Source: Alphaproteobacteria bacterium
GTDB lineage: Bacteria > Pseudomonadota > Alphaproteobacteria > CACIAM-22H2
Direction: 5' to 3'
Assembly: GCA_016793165.1 (NCBI GenBank)
Contig: JAEULA010000043.1
Span: 124,001-188,000 of the forward strand
DNA: 64,000 bases
In this document: one piece after another, positions 17,679-27,566 of the stretch
How positions within the stretch are numbered: the first letter of the stretch is position 1
Layout: each line of letters starts with the position of its first letter
Made by a program: the position numbers and the translations under genes
The notes under the pieces: model-generated
What the model was told of the DNA's origin: nothing
Seen by the model: only the letters and a program-made list of their open reading frames with translations
The model's database searches: none

Positions 17679-18332
17679 TCACCGCGGCAGGAAGGGATTG
17701 AGCAGGCGCAGGAACGGGCCGGTCAGGCGGATCGGGGCGTCGAACACGGCCAGGCACAGGCAGTCGCGCGCGCGGTCGGCCGTCGGCTGGTGCTCGATCG
17801 ACTCGTCGGTGACGCAGACGTCGCCACGGTCGTAGTGGCCCGCCTCGTCGGCGAACCCGCCTTCGAGGACGAGGGTCATCTCCAGGCCGCGATGCGTGTG
17901 CTTCGGGATCGCGCGGCCCGCCGCGATGCGCAGCAGCTTGGTCTTGCGCTGCGGGTCGCCCTCGACGTCCAGGGCGGCCTCCTCGACGCCTCTCGCGAGC
18001 CGGCGCCAGGCCAGCGCGTCGAGGCCGTTCGGGACCAGCGCGGCGATCGGCGCCGGCAGTCCGCCGGCGCGTCGCGCGACGGCGGGGCGCGTGCGGGTCT
18101 CGATGCCGTCTCCGGCATCGATGCGCGCCAGGATCCGGGCGAGGGAGTCCGGCGCCGGTGCCACCGGCTCGATCGCCTCGAGCAGCGCGCCGCCCACCGC
18201 CTCGAGGCGGCGATAGTTGCGACGCGCCTCGGCGTTGAGGGCCAGGTGGCTGGCGACCAGCAGGCCGACCGGCGCCGGAGCGGCGCCGGACGCGTAGTCG
18301 AGGAGGAATTCGTCGGCGATCTCGTGGCTCAT
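17679..18332 (-). CDS. ChrR-type cupin anti-sigma factor lacking the Cys zinc ligands
   Basis: 217 residues. N-terminal anti-sigma domain (about 1-85) followed by a ChrR cupin domain with HTHRGLEMTLVLEGG (cupin metal site), as in Rhodobacter ChrR, which holds RpoE inactive until singlet oxygen or related stress. In classical ChrR the anti-sigma domain binds zinc through two His and a CxxC-like pair; here His3 and His29 remain but the CPxC position reads NAEAR, so both cysteines are absent. The start at 18332 (MSHEIADEFLLDYASG) matches the family; it follows the sigma gene by 4 bases, fitting a sigma/anti-sigma operon. Confidence 0.85.
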   Translation of the reverse strand: MSHEIADEFLLDYASGAAPAPVGLLVASHLALNAEARRNYRRLEAVGGALLEAIEPVAPAPDSLARILARIDAGDGIETRTRPAVARRAGGLPAPIAALVPNGLDALAWRRLARGVEEAALDVEGDPQRKTKLLRIAAGRAIPKHTHRGLEMTLVLEGGFADEAGHYDRGDVCVTDESIEHQPTADRARDCLCLAVFDAPIRLTGPFLRLLNPFLPR

Positions 18333-18336
18333 GGGA

Positions 18337-18930
18337 TCAGACTCTGTCGGCGAACTTGGTGCGCAGGCGGGCGAGGGCAAGGCGCAGGCGGGACTTCACC
18401 GTGCCGAGCGGCAGTCCGAGCCGGCCGGCGATGTCGCTGTGCGAGAGGTCGTCGAAATAGGCGAGCCGGACCATCTCGGCCTGCTCGCGCGGCATCTCGG
18501 CGATCGCGGTCGCGATGTGGACCTCCCACTGGGCGGCGTCGACCTCGCGGTCGGGCTCCGGGGCGGGCTCGGGTGCGAAGGCCGGATCCATCGGATCGAA
18601 GTCGGGCCGCCGCTCGCGGCGCAGCGCGTCGATGCGCTTGTTGCGGGCGATGGTGAAGATCCAGGTCCCGACCGTCGCCTGGCGCGGATCGTAGGTTTCC
18701 GCCCGGCGCCAGACCGCGAGCATCACGTCCTGCAGCAGGTCCTCGGCGGTTGCGCGGGGCGCGCCGAGCCGGACCAGATAGCTCTTCACCCGCGGGCCGT
18801 AATGGCCGAACAGGCTCGCGAAGGCGCCCCGGTCCTGGTGCCGGGCTACGCGCAGGATCAGCGCGACGTGCTCGTTCTGGTCGCCGGTCCTGAGAAGTGC
18901 CGGATCGGGCGTGTCGCTGCGGTCCTCCAT
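18337..18930 (-). CDS. ECF RNA polymerase sigma factor, RpoE/ECF11-like
   Basis: 197 residues. Region 2 (AEDLLQDVMLAVW and TWIFTIARNKRIDALRR) and region 4 (LSHSDIAGRLGLPLGTVKSR) are clear; region 3 is absent, as in ECF sigma factors. Pairing with a ChrR-type gene and an ECF11-like promoter upstream place it with the RpoE-type oxidative or photo-oxidative stress sigma factors. The ATG at 18930 was chosen as the best family start; an in-frame ATG at 18969 is the alternative. Inferred role: transcription of a stress regulon including its own operon. Confidence 0.9.
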   Translation of the reverse strand: MEDRSDTPDPALLRTGDQNEHVALILRVARHQDRGAFASLFGHYGPRVKSYLVRLGAPRATAEDLLQDVMLAVWRRAETYDPRQATVGTWIFTIARNKRIDALRRERRPDFDPMDPAFAPEPAPEPDREVDAAQWEVHIATAIAEMPREQAEMVRLAYFDDLSHSDIAGRLGLPLGTVKSRLRLALARLRTKFADRV

Positions 18931-19050
18931 GGCGCCTTGGTAAGGCGGGTGGCGACCGGGCTCAAGCATCGGTCGCGACCGCAGGTGGCGGTCGCCGCGC
19001 GGCGGCGGCTCGGCGGCGGACAGGCGATTGACGCTCCACATCGACCATGT

Positions 19051-19078
19051 CATACGCCGACCGGGGTCGCGCGGATCA
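19051..19078 (-). promoter_or_regulatory. ECF11-like autoregulatory promoter of the sigma/anti-sigma operon
   Basis: On the minus strand TGATCC is followed after 16 bases by CGTATG, matching the TGATCC...CGTA pattern known for RpoE/ChrR-controlled promoters. It lies about 120 bases before the sigma gene start, in the right orientation. ECF operons are commonly self-activated, so the site supports that model. Confidence 0.7.
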
Positions 19079-19152
19079 TCGGTCGTCGCGCCCGGCGGGT
19101 TTCGCCATGTCGATCAGGGCTCTAGGCCCGCAGGAATGAGGATATCGCTGCC

Positions 19153-19692
19153 GTGCTCCGCGCCTCGACGGTTTCGCTCCTGTTCATGACGGTTGCATCG
19201 GTCGCCTGGGCCCAGGCGCAGCCGAAATCCCTCGGTGCGGGCGGCGAGTTCGGCGCCTGGTCGGCCTGGGAGTTCGGCGAGGGCAACGGCAAGGTCTGCT
19301 ACGTCACGGCCGTGCCGGCGAAGTCGCAGGCGAGCAATCCCAACGCCAAGCGGGGCGACATCCGGGTGACCGTCAGCCATCGGCCCGCGACCAAGGCGCG
19401 CGACGAGATCAGCTTCGTCGCCGGCTATCCGCTGAAGGCCGACAAGGCCGTCGCCGCGGCGGTGGACAAGGCCAAGACCTTCGAGTTCTCGCGCCGCGCG
19501 CCCAACGCCGCGGAGATGATCTGGACCAAGGATCCCGAGACCGACAAGGCGATGGTCGCCGCGATGCGGACCGGCAAGGAGCTCGTGCTCAACGGCACGT
19601 CGCAGCGCGGCACCACGACCACCGACAGCTTCGCGCTGGAAGGCTTCGGCAAGGCCCTCGACGCCGCCAACAAGGCCTGCGGCCTGCGCTGA
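19153..19692 (+). CDS. Invasion-associated locus B (IalB) family protein
   Basis: 179 residues. Sec signal peptide (about 1-20, cleavage near AWA) and a single IalB-like domain. Family features include FGAWSAWEF near the mature N-terminus and two cysteines (KVCYV and the C-terminal NKACGLR) that can form a disulfide. IalB proteins are periplasmic or secreted and widespread in alphaproteobacteria; the name comes from Bartonella and does not imply pathogenicity. GTG start at 19153. It is upstream of rlmN with a 29-base gap. Confidence 0.85.
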   Translation: MLRASTVSLLFMTVASVAWAQAQPKSLGAGGEFGAWSAWEFGEGNGKVCYVTAVPAKSQASNPNAKRGDIRVTVSHRPATKARDEISFVAGYPLKADKAVAAAVDKAKTFEFSRRAPNAAEMIWTKDPETDKAMVAAMRTGKELVLNGTSQRGTTTTDSFALEGFGKALDAANKACGLR

Positions 19693-19721
19693 CGCGCGGG
19701 CTCCGGGCGGGATCGGCAGGC

Positions 19722-20885
19722 ATGACGACCATCGCGGCCGCGGGCGATCCGCCGGCCGACCCGAACAAGCCCGAGATCGACACGCCGCAGGCGCCGCTCG
19801 CCGCGCGCGGCGACGGCCGGCGCAATCTCGTGGGACTGACGCGGGCCGAGATCGCGGCCGCGATGACCGAGCTCGGCGAGAAGAGCTTCCGTGCGCAGCA
19901 GATCTGGCGCTGGATCTACGTGCGCGGCGCCACCTCCTTCGACGGCATGACCGACATCTCCAAGCCGCTGCGCGCGCGGCTCGAGGAGAGGTTCTACGTC
20001 TTCAGGCCGGCGGTCACGCGCCACCAGAAATCCGTCGACGGCACGCAGAAATGGCTGCTGCAGATGGCCGACGGCGCCGAGATCGAATGCGTGCACATCC
20101 CGGAGAGCGATCGCGGCACGTTGTGCGTCTCCAGCCAGGTCGGCTGCACGCTGACCTGCAAGTTCTGCCACACCGGCACGCAGCGCCTCGTGCGGAACCT
20201 CGAGGCCGACGAGATCGTCGCCCAGCTGCTGTCGGCGCGCGACGCGCTCGGCGAGTGGCCGCCGCCCGAGAGCGGGCGCAAGCTGACGAACATCGTGCTC
20301 ATGGGCATGGGCGAGCCGCTGTTCAACTACGACAACGTCGCGCGCGCGATGAGCATCGCTCGTGATCCCGAGGGCTTCGGGCTGTCGCGACGCAAGATCA
20401 CGCTCTCGACCTCGGGCGTCGTTCCGATGATCCGGCGCTGCGGCGCGGAGATCGGCATCATGCTGGCGATCAGCCTGCACGCGGTGACCGACGAGCTGCG
20501 CGACCACCTCGTGCCGATCAACAAGAAGTGGCCGCTCGCCGAGCTCATGGCGGCGTGCCGCGACTATCCCGGCCTGTCGAACGCGCGGCGCATCACCTTC
20601 GAGTACGTGATGCTCAAGGGCGTGAACGACTCGCTCGCCGACGCGAAGGCGCTGGTGAAGCTGATCGACGGCATCCCGGCCAAGGTGAACCTGATCCCGT
20701 TCAACCCGTGGCCGGGCTCGAGCTTCGAGTGCTCGAGCTGGGATCAGATCGAGAAGTTCTCCGACGTCGTCGCCGAGGCGGGCTACACGAGCCCGGTGCG
20801 CCGGCCGCGCGGCCGCGACATCCTCGCGGCCTGCGGCCAGCTCAAGAGCGACACCGAGCGCGCGCGCCGCACGCACGGGACGTGA
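19722..20885 (+). CDS. rlmN: Dual-specificity 23S rRNA (A2503)/tRNA (A37) methyltransferase RlmN
   Basis: 387 residues. A radical-SAM enzyme that methylates C2 of A2503 in 23S rRNA and A37 in tRNAs. The iron-sulfur motif CTLTCKFC gives Cys142, Cys146 and Cys149; the C-terminal [12 protein letters not shown] holds the methyl-carrying cysteine. [15 protein letters not shown] is the GEP motif. The N-terminal 20 residues are Pro/Asp-rich and extend beyond the core family. Followed by a hairpin terminator. Confidence 0.96.
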   Translation: MTTIAAAGDPPADPNKPEIDTPQAPLAARGDGRRNLVGLTRAEIAAAMTELGEKSFRAQQIWRWIYVRGATSFDGMTDISKPLRARLEERFYVFRPAVTRHQKSVDGTQKWLLQMADGAEIECVHIPESDRGTLCVSSQVGCTLTCKFCHTGTQRLVRNLEADEIVAQLLSARDALGEWPPPESGRKLTNIVLMGMGEPLFNYDNVARAMSIARDPEGFGLSRRKITLSTSGVVPMIRRCGAEIGIMLAISLHAVTDELRDHLVPINKKWPLAELMAACRDYPGLSNARRITFEYVMLKGVNDSLADAKALVKLIDGIPAKVNLIPFNPWPGSSFECSSWDQIEKFSDVVAEAGYTSPVRRPRGRDILAACGQLKSDTERARRTHGT

Positions 20886-20888
20886 GGG

Positions 20889-20919
20889 CGAGGGGGCGGT
20901 GCTTCGGCACCGGCCCTCG
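20889..20919 (+). terminator. Hairpin terminator after rlmN
   Basis: A stem built from CGAGGG/CCCTCG and GGTGC/GCACC with a small internal bulge encloses a TTCG tetraloop; it is followed by TTCTCCT. It sits between the convergent rlmN and VPAP-protein genes, so it may act in both directions. The T-tract is weak, as usual in such high-GC DNA. Confidence 0.55.
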
Positions 20920-20928
20920 TTCTCCTGC

Positions 20929-21930
20929 TCAGCCGTGCCGACGCAGCGCGCCGAGGCCCGCGAGGCCCGCGCCGAGCAGCACCAGGCTCGCCGGGGCCGG
21001 GACCGGCACGTCGTCCGCGGCCGTCAGCTCGAAACGCGCGACGACTCCCGCGGCGTCGCCCGGGGACAGCGAGAAGGTGATCGTCGTCGCCACGAAATCG
21101 CATCCCGTGATGCCGCAGTCGAAGCTGCCCACGGCCGGCCCCGGCAGGTACGTCCAGGTGACGGGGCCGGCGGGCGCGGTGCGTCCGGCCTCGGTACGCG
21201 CGATCAGTGTAAAGTTGGTATCGGGCGTCTTGGTGAAGCGGACGTCGGTGCTGATGTCGCAGCCGCTTGCGCAGTCAATGCCGGTCGTGGCGCCGCTCGC
21301 GCTCGGGTAGATGTCGGCATAGGGCGCGAAGGCGGTAGCCGCCCCTGCCCCGGCGGTGCCGGCCAGCGCCGGGCCGACGGTCAACCTCGCGGTCGCCACG
21401 TCCGGCTGGGAAAAGGGCGCGATGCTGCCGCCATTCGCCACTTCGCCGTCCGTGGTGGCGCCAACGACCGAGACGCTGAGCGCGCGTGCTTCGCCCGACG
21501 TCGTGCCCTGATTCGGGAAGAAGAAGCTCCAATTCGTCACCAGATCAGACGGGGATAGCGTGACGCTCTGGAGAAAGACGGTCCCGCTGTCGCCGCCGGC
21601 CCCGGCGAAAGCCTGGGGGGCGCCGCTCTCGATGGCGACGCTCTGTGTCCCGGACAGGATCCCTGTGGTTCCGACCAGGAGGCCGCCGGAGCTGTCGCCG
21701 AGCCCGATCGTCGCGCCGTCACGTGCCCCGTCGCCGATCGCGAACGCCCCGTCCATCCGGGTCGACGCGAGACCGAAGATCGGTGTGATCGCCTTGGTGA
21801 ACGTGAACGCGTAAGTGACGTCGGACCCGGTGACGTTCTTGACCGTGACGCCGCCGGTGATGACCTCCGCCCGTGCGGCACCGACGTTCAGCGCGCCGAT
21901 GGCAGCGGCACAAAGCAGGATCCGACGCAT
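20929..21930 (-). CDS. Exported protein with VPAP/PEP-CTERM-like C-terminal anchor
   Basis: 333 residues. Signal peptide (residues 1-21, cleavage near ARA), a beta-rich Gly/Ser/Thr-rich body, and a C-terminal tripartite sorting signal: VPAP, a hydrophobic helix (LVLLGAGLAGLGAL) and a basic RRHG end. This matches the PEP-CTERM type signal used by exosortase systems to route proteins to the outer surface, here in the VPAP variant. The body has one CASGCD and one DCGITGCD cysteine pair. The start at 21930 opens the signal peptide. Function of the body is unknown. Confidence 0.75.
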   Translation of the reverse strand: MRRILLCAAAIGALNVGAARAEVITGGVTVKNVTGSDVTYAFTFTKAITPIFGLASTRMDGAFAIGDGARDGATIGLGDSSGGLLVGTTGILSGTQSVAIESGAPQAFAGAGGDSGTVFLQSVTLSPSDLVTNWSFFFPNQGTTSGEARALSVSVVGATTDGEVANGGSIAPFSQPDVATARLTVGPALAGTAGAGAATAFAPYADIYPSASGATTGIDCASGCDISTDVRFTKTPDTNFTLIARTEAGRTAPAGPVTWTYLPGPAVGSFDCGITGCDFVATTITFSLSPGDAAGVVARFELTAADDVPVPAPASLVLLGAGLAGLGALRRHG

Positions 21931-22094
21931 GATGAGCCTCTCCGAGCGAGTGTTCCCGTGCTGTGCACGCAAGGCCCGTGCCGCCCTGCCGAACCTATTT
22001 CGGCCAATGTTCTCAATGGCGGCGCGGGATTTCCCGGACTCGGTGTAAGGCGGGCCGACGTTTTGCGGCGCACAAGGACGGGCGTCGGAGTCGC

Positions 22095-22787
22095 CTATCG
22101 CCGCTGATACTGCGTCGCGCCGAACAGCACTTCCTTCTGCTTGGCGTCGGGCGGGCCGACGCGGCGGCGCTCGGCCAGCAGCTCCAGACCCTTCTTCACC
22201 GCCGGCCGTGCGGCGATCTCCTCGCGCCAGCGATGCAGGTGCGGAAAGTCGTCCATCGACAGGCCCTGGCGCTCCGGGAAGCGAAGCCAGGGAAAGACCG
22301 CCATGTCCGCGATCGAATACGCGCCGGCGAGGCAGCTCGACGTGGCGAGCTTCCTGTCGAGCACGCCGTAGATGCGCTTGCCCTCGTTCGTGTACCGGTC
22401 GAGCGCGTAGGGAATCGGCTCCGGCGCGTAGTTGTGGAAGTGGCCGGCCTGGCCGAGCATCGGGCCGACGCTCGCCATCTGGAACATCAGCCACTGTGCC
22501 ACGTCGTACTTGCCGCGGACGTCCTGCGGCCAGAAGCGGCCGTGCTTTTCGGCGAGATACATCATGATCGCGCCGGACTCAAAGATCGCCAGCGGCTTGC
22601 CGCCCGGGCCCTCGCTGTCGACGAGTGCCGGCATCTTGTTGTTGGGCGAGATCGCGAGGAACTCGGGCTTGAACTGGTCGCCGGCGCCGATATCGACCGC
22701 CACCACGTTGTAGGGCTGGCCGAGCTCCTCGAGCAGGATCGAGATCTTGTAGCCGTTGGGCGTGGGCCAAGCGTAGAGGTCGTACAC
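22095..22787 (-). CDS. yfcG: Glutathione S-transferase, YfcG (Nu-class) type disulfide reductase
   Basis: 230 residues. The N-terminus [18 protein letters not shown], the [12 protein letters not shown] segment, [13 protein letters not shown] and the [16 protein letters not shown] stretch closely follow the E. coli YfcG pattern. YfcG-type GSTs have disulfide-bond reductase activity using two glutathiones held by the Thr-Pro-Asn motif. The GTG at 22787 is chosen because an AAGGAGA ribosome site lies 6-10 bases upstream, whereas longer in-frame starts have none. It is divergent from argG. Confidence 0.85.
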   Translation of the reverse strand: MYDLYAWPTPNGYKISILLEELGQPYNVVAVDIGAGDQFKPEFLAISPNNKMPALVDSEGPGGKPLAIFESGAIMMYLAEKHGRFWPQDVRGKYDVAQWLMFQMASVGPMLGQAGHFHNYAPEPIPYALDRYTNEGKRIYGVLDRKLATSSCLAGAYSIADMAVFPWLRFPERQGLSMDDFPHLHRWREEIAARPAVKKGLELLAERRRVGPPDAKQKEVLFGATQYQRR

Positions 22788-22904
22788 GGTCGGTCTCCTT
22801 CTCGTGGGGCGTGCGAACGCGGCGGACTGTCGCACGATGCCCGCCACCGCGGCAGATGCCATTGGCGTGAGCGTGACCCGCGTCGTTCGCGGGCCGGCGC
22901 CGCC

Positions 22905-22932
22905 TTGCGGGCGGGTTGCCGATCCCTATACT
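22905..22932 (+). promoter_or_regulatory. Sigma70 promoter of argG
   Basis: TTGCGG at 22905-22910 and TATACT at 22927-22932 are separated by 16 bases, a good match to the housekeeping consensus. The predicted start point is about 55 bases before the argG start. It is the clearest promoter in this intergenic region. Confidence 0.6.
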
Positions 22933-22994
22933 CCGCGCCGCTTTCGGGGCGGCCGGCGACGGTCGCCCGCATCGTTTTCCAAGGACCGTTCGCG

Positions 22995-24224
<1,230 letters not shown>

Positions 24225-24232
24225 CAGCCTCT

Positions 24233-24259
24233 CCGGCGGCGCGTCCCACGCGTCGCCGG
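24233..24259 (+). terminator. GC hairpin after argG
   Basis: CCGGCGGCG and CGTCGCCGG form a 9-pair stem (one G-T pair) with a 9-base loop directly after the argG stop. There is no T-tract, so it may be a weak terminator, an RNA-stabilising hairpin, or chance in high-GC DNA. Confidence 0.3.
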
Positions 24260-24331
24260 CGGCGATCGACCACTCGGCGCGAAGCGGGGCCAACCCGCCG
24301 CGCCGACCGAACTCAAGGAGGAAGCGTTCCC

Positions 24332-25252
24332 ATGGCCACTGATCTCTCTCGCGGCGTCTATCCGATCGCCCCCACGCCGTTCACCCCGTCGGGCGAGCTC
24401 GATCTCGAGGGCATGAAGCGCGTCCTCGACTGCATGATCGACCAGGGCGTCGACGGCATTTGCATCCTCGCCAACTATTCCGAGCAGTTCGTGCTGAGCG
24501 ACGCCGAGCGCGAGACGCTGCTCGACCTCTCGATGAAGCACGTGGCCGGCCGCGTGCCGGTCATCGTGACGACGAGCCACTACTCGACGCAGATCGCCTC
24601 GGCTCGCGGGGCGCGTGCCGCCAAGGCCGGTGCCGCGATGCTGATGATGATGCCGCCCTATCACGGCGCGACCCTGCGCGCCGGCGACAAGCTGATCGTC
24701 GAGCATTTCTCGCGCGTCGCCGAGGCGGCGAAGATCCCGATCATGGTGCAGGACGCGCCGTTGAGCGGCGTCGCCCTCTCGGTGCCGCTGCTGGCGCAGA
24801 TGGCGCGCGACCTGCCGCTCGTGCGCTGGTTCAAGATCGAGACGCCGGGCACCGCCGCGAAGCTGCGGGCACTGGTCGAGGCCGGCGGCCAGGCGATCAC
24901 CGGGCCGTTCGATGGCGAGGAGTCGATCACGCTGATGGCCGATCTCGACGCCGGCGCCACGGGCACGATGCCGAGCGCGCTGATCCCCGACCTGATCAAG
25001 CCGGTGCTGACGCATTTCGCCGCCGGCCGCCGTGCCGAGGCGATGGCCCAGTACAACCGCATCGTGCCGCTGATCAACTACGAGAACCGCCAGTGCGGCC
25101 TGCGCGCCACCAAGGCGGCGATGATGGAAGGCGGCGTCATCCGCTCCGACGCCGTGCGCCATCCGCAGGAGGCGCTGCATCCCGCCACCCGCGCCGGGCT
25201 GCTCGAGCAGCTGCGCCCGCTCGACCCCGTCGTCCTGCGCTGGGGCAAGTGA
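24332..25252 (+). CDS. DapA-family dehydratase, L-2-keto-3-deoxyarabonate dehydratase-like
   Basis: 306 residues. A TIM-barrel Schiff-base enzyme of the DHDPS family with the reactive lysine at Lys168 (VRWFKIETPG). The usual catalytic Tyr of the YNxP motif is replaced: the segment reads IMVQDAPLSG (Gln140). ICILANYSEQFVLSD, MMPPYHGAT and TGPFDGEESITLMADL resemble L-2-keto-3-deoxyarabonate dehydratases of Azospirillum-type non-phosphorylative arabinose pathways. Start at 24332 after AAGGAGGA. That substrate is inferred; other 2-keto-3-deoxy acids are possible. It is a single gene here, about 5 kb before the sugar-acid cluster. Confidence 0.72.
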   Translation: MATDLSRGVYPIAPTPFTPSGELDLEGMKRVLDCMIDQGVDGICILANYSEQFVLSDAERETLLDLSMKHVAGRVPVIVTTSHYSTQIASARGARAAKAGAAMLMMMPPYHGATLRAGDKLIVEHFSRVAEAAKIPIMVQDAPLSGVALSVPLLAQMARDLPLVRWFKIETPGTAAKLRALVEAGGQAITGPFDGEESITLMADLDAGATGTMPSALIPDLIKPVLTHFAAGRRAEAMAQYNRIVPLINYENRQCGLRATKAAMMEGGVIRSDAVRHPQEALHPATRAGLLEQLRPLDPVVLRWGK

Positions 25253-25575
25253 CGCCGGAGCGTCGGGCATCGCACGCCGGCTTGCGGACCCTGAACTCGG
25301 CGAGCGTCGCGACGCCGTCGATCACCGTCACGCGCCCTTTGGCGTAGCGCGACCGGGGTCGCCCGAGCGCCGCTGGCTCAAGACAAGACTGCGGACGATG
25401 CCGGCGCGGCGTGCTGCCCGATAGCGGGTCGGCGGACTCCAAACGCCGATTCGGGCAGGTCGCCTATGCCGGGCGACGGCTCCGCCGGCCGCAGGTCGAC
25501 CGGGCGCTCGCGCGCCGCATGCTCTCGGAGGACCTGCGCCGGTGGTGCGCTTCGGGCCGTCGCAAAACCGAGGCG
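25253..25575. other. Gene-free interval
   Basis: About 320 bases between the DapA-like and NnrU genes. Short open frames on both strands show no recognisable domain and lack ribosome sites. No RNA gene, repeat or clear terminator is seen. Confidence 0.5.
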
Positions 25576-26265
25576 TCAGCCCGGGCCGATCGCGCGGCCG
25601 GCGATCCAGGGATGCGCCAGCACCAGCAGCGCGTAGAGCAGCAGGCCCGCGCCGATGCGCAGCGGGCCGACTTCCAGCACCGTCTTCACGATCGACTGCC
25701 GGCCGCCGAGAATCGCGGCGAAGGGCACGTTGGAGGTCGCCGCGGCCAAGCGGGCGAAGCCCTCGGGGTCCTTGAGAGCGCGCTTGGCGTCGATGCGGCG
25801 CATGCCGCCGAGCGCGAGCCAGGCCACTCCGCCGAAGAACAGCACCGCCGCCACATGCCCGTTCGCGGCGACGTGGCCGAGGCCCCAGAGCCCGAAGGCC
25901 CACATCATCGGATGCCGCGTGACCTTCAGGACGCCCGGCGCGGGGTCGCTTCCCGCGGGCTCGATGCTCGACATCACCATCGTCGGATTGCGCTGCGTCA
26001 GCCCCGCGACGAAGAGCACGCAGGCCGAGACCATCGCGGCAAGCGCGACCCAGTTCCGCAGCGGCCCGAGGGTCCACAGCGGCACGACCGGCGACCTGGC
26101 AAAGGTCCAGATCGCGGCGGCGAGCCCGAGGCCGGCGATCGCGGAATAGGCGGCGGCAAAGCCCTGCTCGCCGAGCGCGCCCGCGAGGCGCGGCCGGACG
26201 GCCGGATGACTCAGCACGTAGTGGCTGCCGAGGAAGGCAAGCATAGCGAGGGCGAGGGATGTCAT
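25576..26265 (-). CDS. NnrU family integral membrane protein
   Basis: 229 residues with five to six hydrophobic spans. It carries VTRHPMMWAFGLWGLGHVAANG, the hallmark of NnrU proteins and related isoprenylcysteine-methyltransferase-like membrane proteins. NnrU is found with nitric-oxide/denitrification genes in some alphaproteobacteria, but no such genes are near here, so a role in nitrogen-oxide metabolism is not supported by context. It is divergent from the small DUF3253 gene. Confidence 0.85.
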   Translation of the reverse strand: MTSLALAMLAFLGSHYVLSHPAVRPRLAGALGEQGFAAAYSAIAGLGLAAAIWTFARSPVVPLWTLGPLRNWVALAAMVSACVLFVAGLTQRNPTMVMSSIEPAGSDPAPGVLKVTRHPMMWAFGLWGLGHVAANGHVAAVLFFGGVAWLALGGMRRIDAKRALKDPEGFARLAAATSNVPFAAILGGRQSIVKTVLEVGPLRIGAGLLLYALLVLAHPWIAGRAIGPG

Positions 26266-26301
26266 GGCGCGTCAGCCTATCCGAGCTATGGTGCGCGCGT
26301 C

Positions 26302-26550
26302 ATGGACGATCCCGTCGACACGAAGATCCTCGCGCTGTGCCAGGAGCGCGGCGCCGGCAAGTCGATCTGCCCCAGCGACGTCGCGAAGGCGCTGGTACCC
26401 GAGGGCCGCCACTGGCAGCACCTCATGGGCCGCGTCCGGCAGCGCGCGATCGTCCTCGCGCGCGGCGGCGCGATCGACATCCTGCGCAAGGGCAAGCCGG
26501 TCGCGGATCTCGACGACCTGCGCGGCGTCATCCGCCTGCGGATCCGCTAG
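26302..26550 (+). CDS. DUF3253 domain protein
   Basis: 82 residues covering the whole short domain: KSICPSDVAKALVPEGRHW is the conserved core and the end (IRLRIR) is basic. The fold is predicted to be winged-helix-like, consistent with nucleic-acid binding, but no function is established. The ATG at 26302 is used because it begins the conserved region; an in-frame upstream extension is antisense to NnrU. Divergent from nnrU with a 36-base gap. Confidence 0.8.
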   Translation: MDDPVDTKILALCQERGAGKSICPSDVAKALVPEGRHWQHLMGRVRQRAIVLARGGAIDILRKGKPVADLDDLRGVIRLRIR

Positions 26551-26592
26551 CCCGCGCGGCGCGGCCGCGAGTCCGGCTACCGGTCGGCGGCG

Positions 26593-27561
26593 TCAGCCGA
26601 CGCCGAACTGCTTGCGCCAGGCCACGATGTCGTCGATGGCGACGTTGCTGCCGCAGATCACCAGAACGACGCGGTCCGCGGGCTTGAAGCCGCCAGCCCG
26701 GCGTTCCGCCGCGGCGATCGTGGCCGTCGCGGCGGGCTCGGCGAGGAGCCGCTCGTTGACGAGCAGCCAGTCGAGCTCGCGAACGGCCGCCTCGTCGGAG
26801 ACCACCGCGATCTCGCGCACGAACTCGCGCGCGGCGGCCAACGTTCGATCGGTCGCGAAGGGTGCGCCCAGAGTACGGGCGATCGAGCGGGGCTGGATCG
26901 TCACCGGCGCGCCGGCGGCCAGCGCCTGGGTCATCGTCTCTGCGCCCTCGGTCTCGACGCCGACGAGCTGAGCATCCGGCTTCAGCGCGCGCAGCGCGGC
27001 GCCGACGCCGGCGATGAAGCCGCCACCGCCGATGCTCACGAATACGTGGCTGAGATCGGGAACGGCCTCGACGAGCTCGACGCCGAGCGTGCCGTGGCCG
27101 GCGATGCCCGCCGGATCGTCGTAGGGGTGGACGAAGACGCGGCCGGCGGCGGCATGCGCCTTCGCCCTCTCGAAGGCCTCGGCCGAGCTCTCGCACAGCT
27201 CGATCGTCGCGCCGTGCGCGCGCGTCTGCGCGAGGTTGTAGGCCGGCGTCACCTTGGGCATCAGTACCAGGGCGTCGATGCCGCTCGCCGCCGCGGCTTG
27301 CGCCACCGCGATCGCGTGGTTGCCGCCCGACACGGTGACGACGCCGCGGCGGCGCTCGGCCTCGCCCATCAGGGCGAGCTTGTTGAGGACGCCGCGGACC
27401 TTGAACGAGCCGGCGAGCTGCAGGCACTCGAGCTTCAGGAAGGTCGGCGCCCCGAGGCGTCGGGTCAGCGCCTCGCTGCGATAGGTGGGCGTGGCGCGGA
27501 CCTGGCCCGCGATGCGGGCGCGGGCGGCCCAGATGTCGGCGATCGCGACGTCGAACTTCAT
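26593..27561 (-). CDS. PLP-dependent threonine/serine dehydratase-like enzyme
   Basis: 322 residues. A fold-type II PLP enzyme: the cofactor lysine is Lys54 in GSFKVRG, with SGGNHAIAVA and the phosphate-binding SIGGGGFIAGV loop. Members deaminate threonine or serine to 2-oxobutanoate or pyruvate, but the family also includes racemases and hydroxyaspartate ammonia-lyases, so the substrate is open. No C-terminal ACT regulatory domain is present, as in catabolic dehydratases. Start at 27561 is preceded by GGAAG; an ATG 5 codons upstream overlaps folD and is the alternative. Confidence 0.8.
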   Translation of the reverse strand: MKFDVAIADIWAARARIAGQVRATPTYRSEALTRRLGAPTFLKLECLQLAGSFKVRGVLNKLALMGEAERRRGVVTVSGGNHAIAVAQAAAASGIDALVLMPKVTPAYNLAQTRAHGATIELCESSAEAFERAKAHAAAGRVFVHPYDDPAGIAGHGTLGVELVEAVPDLSHVFVSIGGGGFIAGVGAALRALKPDAQLVGVETEGAETMTQALAAGAPVTIQPRSIARTLGAPFATDRTLAAAREFVREIAVVSDEAAVRELDWLLVNERLLAEPAATATIAAAERRAGGFKPADRVVLVICGSNVAIDDIVAWRKQFGVG

Positions 27562-27566
27562 CGGTT

